Shown here one piece after another: positions 44,101 to 52,656 of a stretch of DNA of 64,000 nucleotides. The notes under the pieces are model-generated. The model did no database searches, was not told where the DNA came from, and worked only from the letters and a program-made list of their open reading frames with translations. Numbering within the stretch: the stretch's first letter is position 1; every line of letters starts with the position of its first letter. The position numbers were made by a program, and so were the translations under genes. Source of the DNA: AG2 sp036493735 (lineage in GTDB: Bacteria; Gemmatimonadota; Gemmatimonadetes; Gemmatimonadales; Gemmatimonadaceae); assembly GCA_036493735.1 (NCBI GenBank), contig DASXPH010000091.1, positions 62,001-126,000 on the forward strand, read 5' to 3'.

Positions 44101-44812
44101 GGCTTCATTTGCCAAGGCGACAGTCGATGACGTGCTCGGCGACGCGTCGCGATCCGCGGTGCGTGTCGGCGCGACGACCTTCGATCATCAGATCTTTCTC
44201 AATCGCGGCAATCATTTCGAAGCGCACGCTCTGCCGAACGTGGCGCAGCTCGCCCCAGCCTTCGGTATCGTCGTGGCCGACTTCGACGGCGACGGCCACG
44301 AAGATCTCTTCCTCGCGCAGAACTTCTCGCCGACGTCGCTGGACACGCCGCGCTTCGATGCCGGGGTAGGTCTGCTGCTCCTCGGGGATGGCCGGGGTGG
44401 TTTCAGGCCGCTGAGCGTCCACGAGTCGGGCATAGCCATTCTCGGCGACCAGCGCGGTGCCGCCGCGTGTGACTATGACGGCGACGGCCGAGTGGATCTC
44501 GCGGTGTCTCAGAATGGCGCGCTGACGACACTGTGGCACAACCGCGCGGCGAAGCCTGGAATCCGAGTACGCGTCGACGGCGGATCGGGGAACCCGTTAG
44601 GCATCGGGGCGCGCATGCAGATCATCGCCGCCGGCCGCCGAGGTCCGATGCATGAGATTCATGCCGGGGCGGGATACTGGTCCGTCGATGCCGCGACGAC
44701 GGTGCTTGCGCTGCCGGAGGGCGCGGACTCCCTCGTCATCTACTGGCCGGGCGGGCAAGCGCGCTCGGTCGCCCTCGCGCCAGGCCAGAGGTCGATCGTC
44801 GTTAGGCGCTGA
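41102..44812 (+). CDS. Large ASPIC/UnbV + FG-GAP (CRTAC1-like) lipoprotein, tandem architecture
   Basis: A 1236-residue surface lipoprotein with a lipobox (SVVALGCGSKV, Cys at about 31). It has many FG-GAP/VCBS calcium-type repeats ('FADVDGDGDLDLF', 'DINGDGLPDVF'-like), a first ASPIC/UnbV domain near 560-640 (IAVRLRGTSPNDYGIGAEI ... EVRWPGGRLSTI), a second set of FG-GAP repeats, and a second ASPIC/UnbV at the C-terminus (VRVDGGSGNPLGIGARMQI ... VIYWPGGQARSVAL). The protein is thus a tandem fusion of two CRTAC1-like units. The start is set by the TGATG overlap. Bases 41114-41139, inside the signal-peptide region, match a dispersed repeat. Probably a carbohydrate-binding or adhesion protein. 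It has four octamers. Confidence 0.85.
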   Translation: MHLVVVLSQAKDLLLGCLLLGVSVVALGCGSKVDISWHQETGYRWRALDVGHGSRVGFAALSASKSGLTHRNDIDDQHAMANRNLLIGAGVAIGDIDGDGLPDVFLASVERPAALYHNDGNFHFTDITAKSGLHVDGLATLSAAFADVNGDGALDLLVGTLGGPLKLWLGDGHGHFTDATEGSGLVGGFAVTGLTFADVDGDGDLDLFAATYKTRNTQDAYPPEARTFEQVVQKVGNHYEVVPRWANDYRVEDRPEMGGVMRSQRAEPDLFFLNDGHGHFTRVPVSGPRFLDENGKPLAQEPDYFTLAARFYDVNGDGAPDLYVCNDFEDPDQFWINDGKGNFRLTAALSVRETSNTCMSVDFGDIDRDGHVDLFTADMMSPTLAARQRQFATNTPLPKRVGLTADRQQWMQNSLLRSRGDGTWAAISNFAGVEASDWTWGSAFIDVDLDGYEDLVVVNGHWWDVRDADTFQRIRANHIPWNREQGEFPRDAAHSVAFRNNHDLTFTNESHDWGFGRDSSITNAIALGDLDGDGALDIVVSRLNDTPIVYRNQTTAPRIAVRLRGTSPNDYGIGAEITVRTPSLPAQSRQMTAGGYYLSGSDAELVFATGRDSAVTIEVRWPGGRLSTIAAKANRLYEIDESAASARWQPAKDSSGLGVFEDATRLLGGQTHVDSIFDDYRRQPLLPNKFSQLGPGVSWIDVDGDGREDLVVGTGRGGKLTVLRNQGGRFSPAVPPGPPAAWDLTTILPVPGADNGAPSLLAGQSNYEAGSPGEALSVPSAISFALHNGALAAAAPALPPDTASVGPMALADVDGDGRLELFVGARIIPGAWPLPAPARLYRRLPNGAWAPDTVNNRVLAAVGLVSAAVFADLDGDGWPDLALTSEWGPIRVLHNEHGRFRDVTKEWGFAGITSRWNGLAVGDFDGDGRLDLVATSWGRNIPWRASPTRPYELVAGNFGGAGLGLLFAQRDSVSGREMPLEPLSRLAIAIPGAPGRFPTLASFAKATVDDVLGDASRSAVRVGATTFDHQIFLNRGNHFEAHALPNVAQLAPAFGIVVADFDGDGHEDLFLAQNFSPTSLDTPRFDAGVGLLLLGDGRGGFRPLSVHESGIAILGDQRGAAACDYDGDGRVDLAVSQNGALTTLWHNRAAKPGIRVRVDGGSGNPLGIGARMQIIAAGRRGPMHEIHAGAGYWSVDAATTVLALPEGADSLVIYWPGGQARSVALAPGQRSIVVRR
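41114..41139 (+). repeat. Dispersed CCTGAGC..AGCGAAGGATCT repeat inside a coding region
   Basis: Related to the hairpin at 31412-31446 read on the minus strand. In the ASPIC protein gene it encodes residues around VVVLSQAKDLL of the signal-peptide region. From memory, similar repeats occur between genes in several soil bacterial phyla; a search would be needed to confirm. Confidence 0.5.
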
Positions 44813-44815
44813 CGA

Positions 44816-45595
44816 TCATTCCTGCTTTCTCGTCGGGCCCGAGCGCGTCCAGACCACGACCACGCCGCAGCCGGCATTACGGCCAGCGTATTCGCCCGGT
44901 ACTTCCGTTGGTCCCGTGTAGACTTCGATGGCGACGACGTCCCGAATGGGGGTCATCGGTCCGAAGTCGTTCATCTCCTGGCCGTCGACGACGTATTCCG
45001 GGAGGCAGCGCACCGGCGCCTGTGCCATGTGAACGTGACAGCTGCCGCCCCCGCAATCGTATATGACGCCGCGCATGTTCTTGATCGCGTCGGGCAGCGT
45101 ATAGGCGCCGCTCTTCACGATCTCCGACTCCGTTAGGTACTGTCCCCTACCATTTTGACGTCGCCGCTCGAAATCCGCCAAACGATAGTTCACCGGTTTG
45201 GCCGTCGCGGTTACAGGGACTGCCGGGAGGCTCTGTGCTGACGCGAGCCGGCCCGCTTCGGTGGAATCCAGCTCGATTGGCTTGTCGGTCACGGCGCCCT
45301 CCGACATCTCGACGTCCACGCGCAGCGTTGGGAAGCCCTCGGCGTGCACGACGAGTTTGCTCACTCCAGCGGGAAGACCGGAGATAGAGTAGCGCCCGTC
45401 GCCGTCCGCGAGAACCGAGCGATCGTGCGACGGGACATTGACTTGCGCTCGAGCAACGGGGTTGCCCGTCGACTTGTCGGTGACGCGGCCGCGCAGCATG
45501 CCAGCCGTCTGAGCGTGAACCGCCTCGACGGCAACGAGCAACGGAAAGACAACGCCCCAAAGCCCGCTAGACAGGCTGGTCATCACGAGTGCCAT
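44816..45595 (-). CDS. Plug-only TonB-receptor-like protein with carboxypeptidase-regulatory domain
   Basis: A 259-residue exported protein. Signal peptide (GVVFPLLVAVEAVHA), then a carboxypeptidase-like regulatory domain (MLRGRVTDKSTGNPVARAQVNV ... DGDGRYSISGLPAG) and a plug-like domain (YLTESEIVKSGAYTLPDAIKNMRGV ... PVRCLPEYVVDGQEMND) ending 'IEVYTGPTEVPGEYAG... CGVVVVWTR'. There is no beta-barrel, so it cannot be a channel. It also has three cysteines in 'DCGGGSCHVH...RCLP'. Orphan plugs of this type occur in Gemmatimonadota and relatives; a role as a soluble TonB-box partner or an outer-membrane lipid anchor is possible. It converges with the ASPIC protein gene and is divergent from the SusC gene (331 bases apart). 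Confidence 0.75.
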   Translation of the reverse strand: MALVMTSLSSGLWGVVFPLLVAVEAVHAQTAGMLRGRVTDKSTGNPVARAQVNVPSHDRSVLADGDGRYSISGLPAGVSKLVVHAEGFPTLRVDVEMSEGAVTDKPIELDSTEAGRLASAQSLPAVPVTATAKPVNYRLADFERRRQNGRGQYLTESEIVKSGAYTLPDAIKNMRGVIYDCGGGSCHVHMAQAPVRCLPEYVVDGQEMNDFGPMTPIRDVVAIEVYTGPTEVPGEYAGRNAGCGVVVVWTRSGPTRKQE

Positions 45596-45926
45596 GCGTG
45601 TTCCCCACCAAGATAATAGGCTTTTCTTAACGAGTCGGGAATCGTGCTGAGGTGACCAGAGCGAGGGGTGGGAGGGTTGCCATCGGTGACCAAGTGGCAG
45701 TCACTACTTGCCACCCCCGAGACCGGGCCTCATAATAGCCGCGCCGCTGCAGCCTTAAACGCTGGAATCTCATCACCTAACGAATCCGGCTCCCCCTTAC
45801 AACAGCTCCGTCCACACACTCGAAGGACGCGCAGTGTCGGTCGCACGATAAGCACGCTTCGCTGCAGTTGTTGTCGTAGTTCTCATCGCTCAGCACTCCC
45901 ACCACTCACGCTCAGCGAGGTTACTC
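45596..45926. other. 331-base divergent intergenic region
   Basis: It lies between the plug-only gene and susC-like gene, and should hold promoters for both. I see an octamer variant ACCTAACG at 45775-45782, and a repeated GTGGCAG/CTTGCCAC-like inverted motif (AAGTGGCAGTCACTACTTGCCAC, 45690-45712 approximately). No gene, hairpin terminator or heptad repeat. Confidence 0.5.
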
Positions 45927-48900
45927 ATGGGCGGTACCAACTCGTTCCGTAGGGTCGGATCAGTACTCGCCGCGGTTTGCGCGCTCGTGTTCGTGACGAA
46001 CGTCGCAGCTGCCCAGAACAACGCGGTGATTTCAGGGCGTGTGACATCGCTCGACGGGCAGCCTCTCGGCGGCGCCAACGTGGCCATCCCTGAATTGGGA
46101 GTGGGAAGCGTTGCCGATGCCAACGGGCACTACAACTTCACGGTAGACGTCGGCTCCCGAACGGGCCGAGCCGTGAACATCGTGGCGCGGTACATCGGCT
46201 ACAAGCCGAAGCGGCTGCCAGTCACCCTAACGGCTGGCGCCGTGACGCACGACTTCGTCCTCGAGCGCGACGTGCTGAACCTCGAGGAAGTCGTCGTCAC
46301 CGGAACGAGCGAGGCGACCTCGCAGAAGAAGACGGCGTTCAGTGTTGCCGTGGTGGACAATACGCAGATCAAGGAAGTACCGTCGGCGACTCCGCTCGGC
46401 GCCATCGAAGGCAAGGTTGCCGGAGCGAGCGTCATCAGCTCGTCGGGCCAACCTGGCGGAGAGCCGTCCATCCGCTTGCGCGCGGCGACGAGCCTGACGG
46501 GACGTCAGGATCCGCTCGTCATCGTCGACGGAACGATCACGAAGCTCGGCCTCGCCGACATCAACTCCGAGGACATCGACCGCATCGAGATCGTGAAGGG
46601 AGCCGCCGCCAGCTCGCTTTATGGGTCGGACGCCGCGAATGGCGTCATCCAGATCTTCACGAAGCGGGGCAGCAATCTGGCGGAAGGCCAGACGAACATC
46701 ACGGTCCGCAACGAGTACGGGTCGAGCTATTTGCCGCACTTGATCGACCGGAATCTGCACAACAATTACTTGCTGAAAGATCCGAACAACCCCTCCGCGG
46801 GCTTCGATCTCTCCAGCGGCAGTCGCACCGGCAAGCCGGACCTGATCGTCGACAATCCGTATCCGGTTTACTACGACCAGTTCCGCGAGGTCTTCCGGCC
46901 GGGCCAGAAGCTCACCGATTACGTCAGTCTGGGTCAGCGTCGGGGCAACAGCAACTACAACATCTCGTTCGAGAACGAGCACGATCAGGGCGTACTGAAG
47001 CTGCTCGACGGCTATCGTCGTCAGAATTTCAGAATGAACATCGACCAGTCGCTCACCGACAACCTCGACATGGGCGTCGGTGGCTTCTACGGGCGATCCA
47101 CGGCGCAGCAGGCGGACGACTGGTTCGGTCTCTTCTTCGGCATGACGTTCCTCGAGCCCAACGTGAAGATCGACTCGGTCGTCACGAAGTGTCCGGGCAC
47201 GACCATCTGCACCTACGTCGGCGATTACAACCCGATCGTCAGGCAGCCGCCACTCTCGGGCAACGTCGACAATCCGCTCTACGATCTGCAGGTGCTCCAG
47301 AAGAACAACGATCGCGATCGCTTCACCGGCACGTATCGCGTGTCGTATCGCATGCTCAATTGGCTGACGGCTGACGGCAATGTCGGTTACGACGAATCCG
47401 GCCAGGTCTACAAGAGTCTGACGCCTAACGGCTACACCGGCTCGTCGGGCAACGTCAGTCAGGGCGAGCTCTATTCACAGAGCACAAACAATCGCTCGTA
47501 CAACATCAACGCGTCGCTGACCTCGGTGCGCCAGTTCACGAGCGCGATTCGGAACACGACGAAGTTGGCGGCGCTGTACGAGGACCAGACCAATCAGTAC
47601 ACGAACGTCGACGCCAAAGCACTCTCTGTACCGCACGTGCCCGAGTACACGGCGGCGTTCCTGGGCGCGGCGGTGGTGCCGGGATCGCAAACCCAGATCA
47701 TTCGTGCCCGCGATGCCTTCGCGGTAACGACCTTTGACATCAAGGACCGCTACGTCCTCGACGGTCTGGTGCGCGTCGATCAGTCGTCACTCTTCGGCTC
47801 GCTGGCACGCACGGCGACGTATCACCGCATCTCGGGCGCCTATCGCGTCTCGCAGGACTTCCACATTCCGGGCGTCGAAGAGTTTAAGCTCCGCGTCTCG
47901 CATGGCACCGCGGGGCTTCGCCCGCCATTCGACGCGCAGTACGAGAGCTATACGCTCAATGGTTTGCCCGCGAAATCGATTCTCGGCAACGATTCATTGA
48001 AGCCGGCGTTCTCACGCGAGACCGAGTACGGCTTCAATCTGAACTTCCTCACGAACTACTCGCTCGACTATAGCTTCTCGCAGAAGCGCACCACGGACGA
48101 GATCCTCCTCGTTCCGCTCTCGGGCGTGACCGGCTATCTCGGTGGCCAGTGGCGCAATGCTGGAACGCTGAGCGGGAACTCGCACGAATTGGCGTTCGGC
48201 GCGGTGCTGCTGTCGAAAGCGAATTCGTTCTGGCGCGTCAACATCACGGCTGACCGCACCCGCCAGAAGATCGACGCGCTCGAGGTGCCGCCGTTCTTCG
48301 TCGGACCGGATCCGAACGATGGAAATACGAAAATCTTCCGTATCGCTGCCGGTCAGCCGTTCGGTGTGATCTACGGCTCGAAGTGGATCCGCACACCGGA
48401 TCAGCTGGCGCAGACGATCGCCGCCGGCATGTTGACTGGCACTCCCGGTGACTACGTCGTCAACGAAGAGGGCTTCTACGTCAAGAAGACGGCCTACCAC
48501 ACCATCGGTGAAACCCCGCTCAAGGCCTACTTCTGCGCGCAGAGCTCGGGGGGCGTCTGCACCAGCCCTCAATCCGTTACGCAGATCGGCGACGTGAACC
48601 CGGACTTCAACCTCGGCCTGAACTCGACCTTCCAGTGGCGCGGGTTCAGCCTGAGTGGAACGCTCAACTGGGTGAAGGGCGGCCAGATCTACAACTACAC
48701 CCGTCAGTGGCCCTTCAACGAGCTGCGCGACAAGGTCTACGATCAGAGCAGCAAGCCGGCAGTCAGCTGCGCCGCGGACTGGCAGACCTCGAACCCGACA
48801 TGCCCGTACTCGACAGGCAAAAAGCCGTCTTCGTACTACAGCCAGTTCTACAACAACTTCGATGCTAACGATTACTTCGTGGAGAACGGCACGTACGTCC

Positions 48901-49142
48901 GGCTCCGCGAGCTCGCGGTGAATTGGGCCCTCCCGCAGAAGTGGACGACGCACTTGCCGTTCGACTTCCGCACGGCGCGACTGGGTGTCGTCGGGCGCAA
49001 CCTCTGGACGAACACGAAGTACAGCGGCTATGACCCAGACGTCACCGGTCCGGGCGGCGGCAACCCGTTCGCCTACCGCGTCGACTACTTCAGCTATCCC
49101 ACGTATCGCACGTACACAATGATGCTCGAGTTCGGCTACTAA
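45927..49142 (+). CDS. SusC/RagA-family TonB-linked outer-membrane protein
   Basis: A 1071-residue exported protein. Signal peptide 'GSVLAAVCALVFVTNVAAAQ', then the N-terminal carboxypeptidase-like domain (VISGRVTSLDGQPLGGANVA), and the plug (LEEVVVTGTSEATSQKKTAF ... ASSLYGSDAANGVIQIFTKRG). About 850 residues of 22-stranded barrel follow, ending in a C-terminal aromatic (TMMLEFGY). SusC proteins import oligosaccharides or peptides with a SusD lid and TonB energy. The susD-like gene follows at once. The GAGG before the ATG at 45927 supports the start. It has one octamer (47423) and one variant (46225). Confidence 0.93.
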   Translation: MGGTNSFRRVGSVLAAVCALVFVTNVAAAQNNAVISGRVTSLDGQPLGGANVAIPELGVGSVADANGHYNFTVDVGSRTGRAVNIVARYIGYKPKRLPVTLTAGAVTHDFVLERDVLNLEEVVVTGTSEATSQKKTAFSVAVVDNTQIKEVPSATPLGAIEGKVAGASVISSSGQPGGEPSIRLRAATSLTGRQDPLVIVDGTITKLGLADINSEDIDRIEIVKGAAASSLYGSDAANGVIQIFTKRGSNLAEGQTNITVRNEYGSSYLPHLIDRNLHNNYLLKDPNNPSAGFDLSSGSRTGKPDLIVDNPYPVYYDQFREVFRPGQKLTDYVSLGQRRGNSNYNISFENEHDQGVLKLLDGYRRQNFRMNIDQSLTDNLDMGVGGFYGRSTAQQADDWFGLFFGMTFLEPNVKIDSVVTKCPGTTICTYVGDYNPIVRQPPLSGNVDNPLYDLQVLQKNNDRDRFTGTYRVSYRMLNWLTADGNVGYDESGQVYKSLTPNGYTGSSGNVSQGELYSQSTNNRSYNINASLTSVRQFTSAIRNTTKLAALYEDQTNQYTNVDAKALSVPHVPEYTAAFLGAAVVPGSQTQIIRARDAFAVTTFDIKDRYVLDGLVRVDQSSLFGSLARTATYHRISGAYRVSQDFHIPGVEEFKLRVSHGTAGLRPPFDAQYESYTLNGLPAKSILGNDSLKPAFSRETEYGFNLNFLTNYSLDYSFSQKRTTDEILLVPLSGVTGYLGGQWRNAGTLSGNSHELAFGAVLLSKANSFWRVNITADRTRQKIDALEVPPFFVGPDPNDGNTKIFRIAAGQPFGVIYGSKWIRTPDQLAQTIAAGMLTGTPGDYVVNEEGFYVKKTAYHTIGETPLKAYFCAQSSGGVCTSPQSVTQIGDVNPDFNLGLNSTFQWRGFSLSGTLNWVKGGQIYNYTRQWPFNELRDKVYDQSSKPAVSCAADWQTSNPTCPYSTGKKPSSYYSQFYNNFDANDYFVENGTYVRLRELAVNWALPQKWTTHLPFDFRTARLGVVGRNLWTNTKYSGYDPDVTGPGGGNPFAYRVDYFSYPTYRTYTMMLEFGY

Positions 49143-49169
49143 TCACCAATGTTCTGGAGAATGACACAT

Positions 49170-50942
49170 ATGAGAATCTGGAACATGGCTCGCTCGCTCG
49201 GCGTACTTGCTGCGTTTGCAACGTTCGGCTGCAAGTCGCTCGACGTGTCGAACCCCAATGCGCCGAACAGCGCGGAGATCCTGACGGATCCAACGCTCCT
49301 GGAATCGGTAGCTGCCGGCACCATGCGTACCTGGTTCAACGCCTACAGCACCCTCGATGCAACCGGTGTGCTGAGCGTGCAGGCGCGCACGCTCTCGTCC
49401 TCCTGGAACAACGGCAACATGAATTTCTATTCCGGGATCGACATCAACCCGTCGGATACCACCGTCGATCCGTCGACGTGGACCCGGAGCACGCGGAGCT
49501 GGCAAAACGATCTCTCGGCGGCGGGTCGCACGAGCGTTCAGTATATCTGGAATGGGATGTACTCGACGATTTCCTCGGCCAACGATGCACTCAAGGGCAT
49601 CCGCATCCAGAACGTCGTCATCGGCGATGCGGCGCGCACGAAGCGTGCGGAAACCATCGCGCAGTTCACCCAAGCAATGGCGTACGCCTCGATCGCGCTG
49701 ACCTACGATCAAGGCTACTACCTCGACGAGAAGACACAGAATCTCGCCGCGCTCACGCGCGTGTCGCGAAAGGTGCTGCGCGACTCGGCACTCAAGAAGC
49801 TCGATGCGACGATCGCATTAGCAAACGCGAACCAATTCATTGCCGACGCCGGATGGTCGAATGGTGTCGCTTACAACAACACTCAAATTGCCCAGATCGC
49901 GAACACGATGGCGGCGATGCTGCTCACGTTCTATCCACGCGACGACGCCGAAACGAGCACGGCTGGCGTCGTCGACTGGGCGAAGGTCGCGACTTATGCT
50001 TCGAAGGGTATGTCCACGGGTAATCCGGATACCCTGGCGTTCATCGGCGATGGTTGCAGCAACTGGTGCCAGAACATGATGCCCTGGTTCACCGACTACA
50101 GCTCGGGCCGCATCAGCACCCGGGTCGCGCACCTGATCGATCCGGTGACGCAGATCGATCCGTACCCGTTAGGCATCGGCAACAGGCAGCCCAATTCGCC
50201 TGACGCGCGCATGGGCGATGGTTCGTTCGGCGACGCGACGATCGAGGACGTTTATGAGAACGTCCCGAAGGACGCGGGTGCGGGCACGGACTTCGCCTGG
50301 TCGGCGGGCGGTGAGGTCTTCCGTCCCGATCGCGGCTACTTTCAACAGTCGAACATTGGCATTATCCGCTGGGACGCTTCGGGCAACGAGGCGTCGAACG
50401 GTCAGTTTGCCGGATTCGGTTTCAGTCCTGTCATCATTCCATCGATGAACGATCTGATCTGGGCGGAAGCGAAGCTGCGTCAGAATGATGCCGCCGGTGC
50501 TTCCGCGTTGATCGACAAGTCGCGTGTCGGCCGCGGCAAGTTGCCGTCGTCTGCATCCGCGATCGCCACGCCGGGATCGCCAGCCGATGGTCCGTGCATG
50601 TCCAACGGCAAGCTCGCCAAGGACGGCACGCCCTGCACGCTCTGGTCGATGCTCCTGTACGAATACGAGATCGAACTGCTGCAGATGGGGCCAGCGCCAT
50701 ACTGGAACCAGCGCCGCCTGCCGCTCGTCAAAGCGACGGCCTGGGAGCGTGCAACAGGTTGCCGCACGACCCCCTGCACGCCGAACGCGAACACCATCTA
50801 CAACGGACCGCGCTATATCCAGGGACTTCTCCCGGCAACACCGCGCGAGATGCCGGTCCCGGCAAGTGAGCTCGCGATCAAGAGCGAGCCGTTCTACACC
50901 TTCGGCGGCAAGCAGCCACCCAAGGGAACGGAAGCGCCCTGA
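49170..50942 (+). CDS. SusD/RagB-family lipoprotein
   Basis: A 590-residue surface lipoprotein with a lipobox (AAFATFGCKSLDV). The N-terminal 'LDVSNPNAPN' and the helical TPR-type fold ('AQFTQAMAYASIALTYDQGYYLDE') fit SusD. Late in the chain come 'DLIWAEAKLRQNDAAGASALIDKSR' and 'LLYEYEIELLQMGPAPYWNQRR', as in SusD C-termini. It forms the lid of the SusC channel. The ATG at 49170 is best spaced from GGAGA (49156-49160); the ATGs at 49149 and 49161 are possible. It has one octamer (50167). A strong terminator follows at 50964-50990. Confidence 0.92.
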   Translation: MRIWNMARSLGVLAAFATFGCKSLDVSNPNAPNSAEILTDPTLLESVAAGTMRTWFNAYSTLDATGVLSVQARTLSSSWNNGNMNFYSGIDINPSDTTVDPSTWTRSTRSWQNDLSAAGRTSVQYIWNGMYSTISSANDALKGIRIQNVVIGDAARTKRAETIAQFTQAMAYASIALTYDQGYYLDEKTQNLAALTRVSRKVLRDSALKKLDATIALANANQFIADAGWSNGVAYNNTQIAQIANTMAAMLLTFYPRDDAETSTAGVVDWAKVATYASKGMSTGNPDTLAFIGDGCSNWCQNMMPWFTDYSSGRISTRVAHLIDPVTQIDPYPLGIGNRQPNSPDARMGDGSFGDATIEDVYENVPKDAGAGTDFAWSAGGEVFRPDRGYFQQSNIGIIRWDASGNEASNGQFAGFGFSPVIIPSMNDLIWAEAKLRQNDAAGASALIDKSRVGRGKLPSSASAIATPGSPADGPCMSNGKLAKDGTPCTLWSMLLYEYEIELLQMGPAPYWNQRRLPLVKATAWERATGCRTTPCTPNANTIYNGPRYIQGLLPATPREMPVPASELAIKSEPFYTFGGKQPPKGTEAP

Positions 50943-50963
50943 CCACGTTCAGTAGCAAAGCGA

Positions 50964-50990
50964 GAAACCCCGGCTCTTCGCCGGGGTTTC
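50964..50990 (+). terminator. Intrinsic terminator after the susC/susD pair
   Basis: An 11-bp perfect stem GAAACCCCGGC / GCCGGGGTTTC with a TCTTC loop, followed by TTGCTTC, 21 bases past the SusD stop. Confidence 0.85.
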
Positions 50991-51027
50991 TTGCTTCAGG
51001 CCCACACCATCGGCGATACGTGTCTCC

Positions 51028-51450
51028 TCAACTGCGAATGACGAGCGTCGACTGGCGAAGGTCGGCCTGAAGCGTCCACTCCACTGACTGGCCGGCGAAG
51101 ACGTGGATCGACTCCGACGTCAACGTGCGCCGCGATCCGATGGGATCCGCCAGGAGCTGAAACTCACCCGTCGCGCTCAGCTGATGAAGCGACACGGTGA
51201 AGTGCTGCGTCGACGCCGTGCTCACAGTGCCGAGCCGCAGTCGCATGCTCTGATACGTGGCGTAGACAGTCATGTCCAGCGGATTGTTGTTCGATACGCT
51301 GATCTCGACCACCTCTGGCTCGTCGCTACTCGGCATCACAGAGTGCCTGAAGCATCCCGGCGCGAGTAGCAGCAGTAGGGCGGGGAGGAGCGATCTCGCG
51401 AGTCTGAGCGTGCTCCTACGCGAGATACCACGCTCCGTCGGTGCGGTCAT
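51028..51450 (-). CDS. Small lipoprotein of unknown function
   Basis: A 140-residue protein. The lipobox is in 'SLLPALLLLLAPGCFRHS' (Cys at about 33). The mature part is beta-rich ('VVEISVSNNNPLDMTVYATYQSMRLRLGTV', 'FAGQSVEWTLQADLRQSTLVI') and probably forms a small sandwich domain. A GGGAGG ribosome site precedes the ATG at 51450. It is convergent with the SusD gene. No family recognised. Confidence 0.7.
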   Translation of the reverse strand: MTAPTERGISRRSTLRLARSLLPALLLLLAPGCFRHSVMPSSDEPEVVEISVSNNNPLDMTVYATYQSMRLRLGTVSTASTQHFTVSLHQLSATGEFQLLADPIGSRRTLTSESIHVFAGQSVEWTLQADLRQSTLVIRS

Positions 51451-51545
51451 GTTCCTCCCGGAAAAATGGATGGCGGTCCAGCCGTGGCCGCCTCACATAG
51501 CGGTTCCTGACGCAGCCGGTCAAGAGGGGCGTGACGCGTCGAGCG

Positions 51546-51648
51546 TGGCGCGTGGCGCGTGGCGCGTGAGCAGCCAGCGCCCAACGCTCAACGCCCAATG
51601 CTCAACGCCCAACGCTCCACGCTCAACGCCCAACGCCCAACGCTTAAC
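51546..51648. repeat. Heptad-repeat element HR11
   Basis: Three GGCGCGT heptads (about 51546-51568), then about ten CAACGCC/CAACGCT-type heptads (51578-51648). The DUF4097 gene ends in this array: its TAA stop (51644-51646) is in the CGCTTAACG unit. It lies between two genes on the minus strand. Confidence 0.7.
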
Positions 51649-52483
51649 GTCGCCGGATGATGACGGGGCCGTTCGTGGTGACGGCGCGAATTGTCGCGCC
51701 GCCTCGGCCGAGCTGTGTCGTGATGCGCCGACCGACCATTCCTCCCTTTAGCGTGATCGGAAAGTCGATGCGCATCCCTCCATTTACCGTGCCCGTCTCG
51801 AGCTGCGCCGAGTAGCCGTCGGGGACGTCGAGGTTGACCGGCCCATTGGTGGTGCGGAGGTCGAGTCCCGGCCCGCGCCACTGATCACCGTCCAGCTCCA
51901 CGTTGAGGGGCCCATTCGTCGTCTCGCCACGCACCTCTCCGGACACGCCGCTCAGGTGAATGCCGCCGTTGACCGCGCTCAGCTCGAGCCGAGCATCGAC
52001 GTCTTCGACGCTGACTCCGCCATTCTGCGTGGCGACGTGCAGGTCTGTTTGCCGCGGCATCCACACGTCGTAGCTCACTGACCACGATTGGCGCCGCCGG
52101 GTGGACGGCCCTTCGGCGCGTACACGCCCGCCGCTCGTCTCGATGCTGATGCCAGCCGCGATATCGCGCGCCTGGTCGGCCTCTTCGGCCTCGCTCTGGA
52201 TCTTGGCGACGACGAGCACCTCGGAGCGATTCCATCCGTGCACGCTGACGCCGCCATTCTGCTGGCCATCCACATCCAGCATCCGTGGTGTGGAGATTCG
52301 CTTCTCCCGTACCTCGCAGAAGCGAACGCGGTCGTCGTTCCCACGGCTCTGGCCATCGTGGCATCGATCCATGAAGTCATCCTCGACGCCTTGCGGGTCC
52401 CGCGCGCCACGCTGCGCCAGTGCCGGCGCGCTGCAGACGAGGAGCAGTGTCAGTGCTCGAGCCGTGATCGTGGTGATTCGCAT
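51644..52483 (-). CDS. DUF4097-family adhesin-like protein, exported
   Basis: A 279-residue exported protein. Signal peptide 'TITARALTLLLVCSAPALAQ'; two cysteines flank 'HDGQSRGNDDRVRF'. The rest is a repetitive beta-helix with turns such as NGGVSV, NGGIHLSG, TNGPLNVEL, TNGPVNLDV and NGGMRIDF, the signature of DUF4097 adhesin-like proteins often linked to envelope stress. The start is 24 bases before the divergent PQQ-dehydrogenase region and lacks a clear ribosome site. The last residues (IIRRR) and stop run into HR11. Confidence 0.85.
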   Translation of the reverse strand: MRITTITARALTLLLVCSAPALAQRGARDPQGVEDDFMDRCHDGQSRGNDDRVRFCEVREKRISTPRMLDVDGQQNGGVSVHGWNRSEVLVVAKIQSEAEEADQARDIAAGISIETSGGRVRAEGPSTRRRQSWSVSYDVWMPRQTDLHVATQNGGVSVEDVDARLELSAVNGGIHLSGVSGEVRGETTNGPLNVELDGDQWRGPGLDLRTTNGPVNLDVPDGYSAQLETGTVNGGMRIDFPITLKGGMVGRRITTQLGRGGATIRAVTTNGPVIIRRR

Positions 52484-52656
52484 GAAGTGTCACTCCAGTT
52501 ACTGATTTGCTAACGAAGGCCGATCTACCGTGCCATGGCTGCGCGGGGGGCCAGCCACGCCAACCCCTTTACGTAGACACACTTCGGGCTTCGATGGTTG
52601 GAAGGTCCAGTGGGGCGTATATTCCGCGCCGACCGCCCATTACCCTCGGAGCTCTC

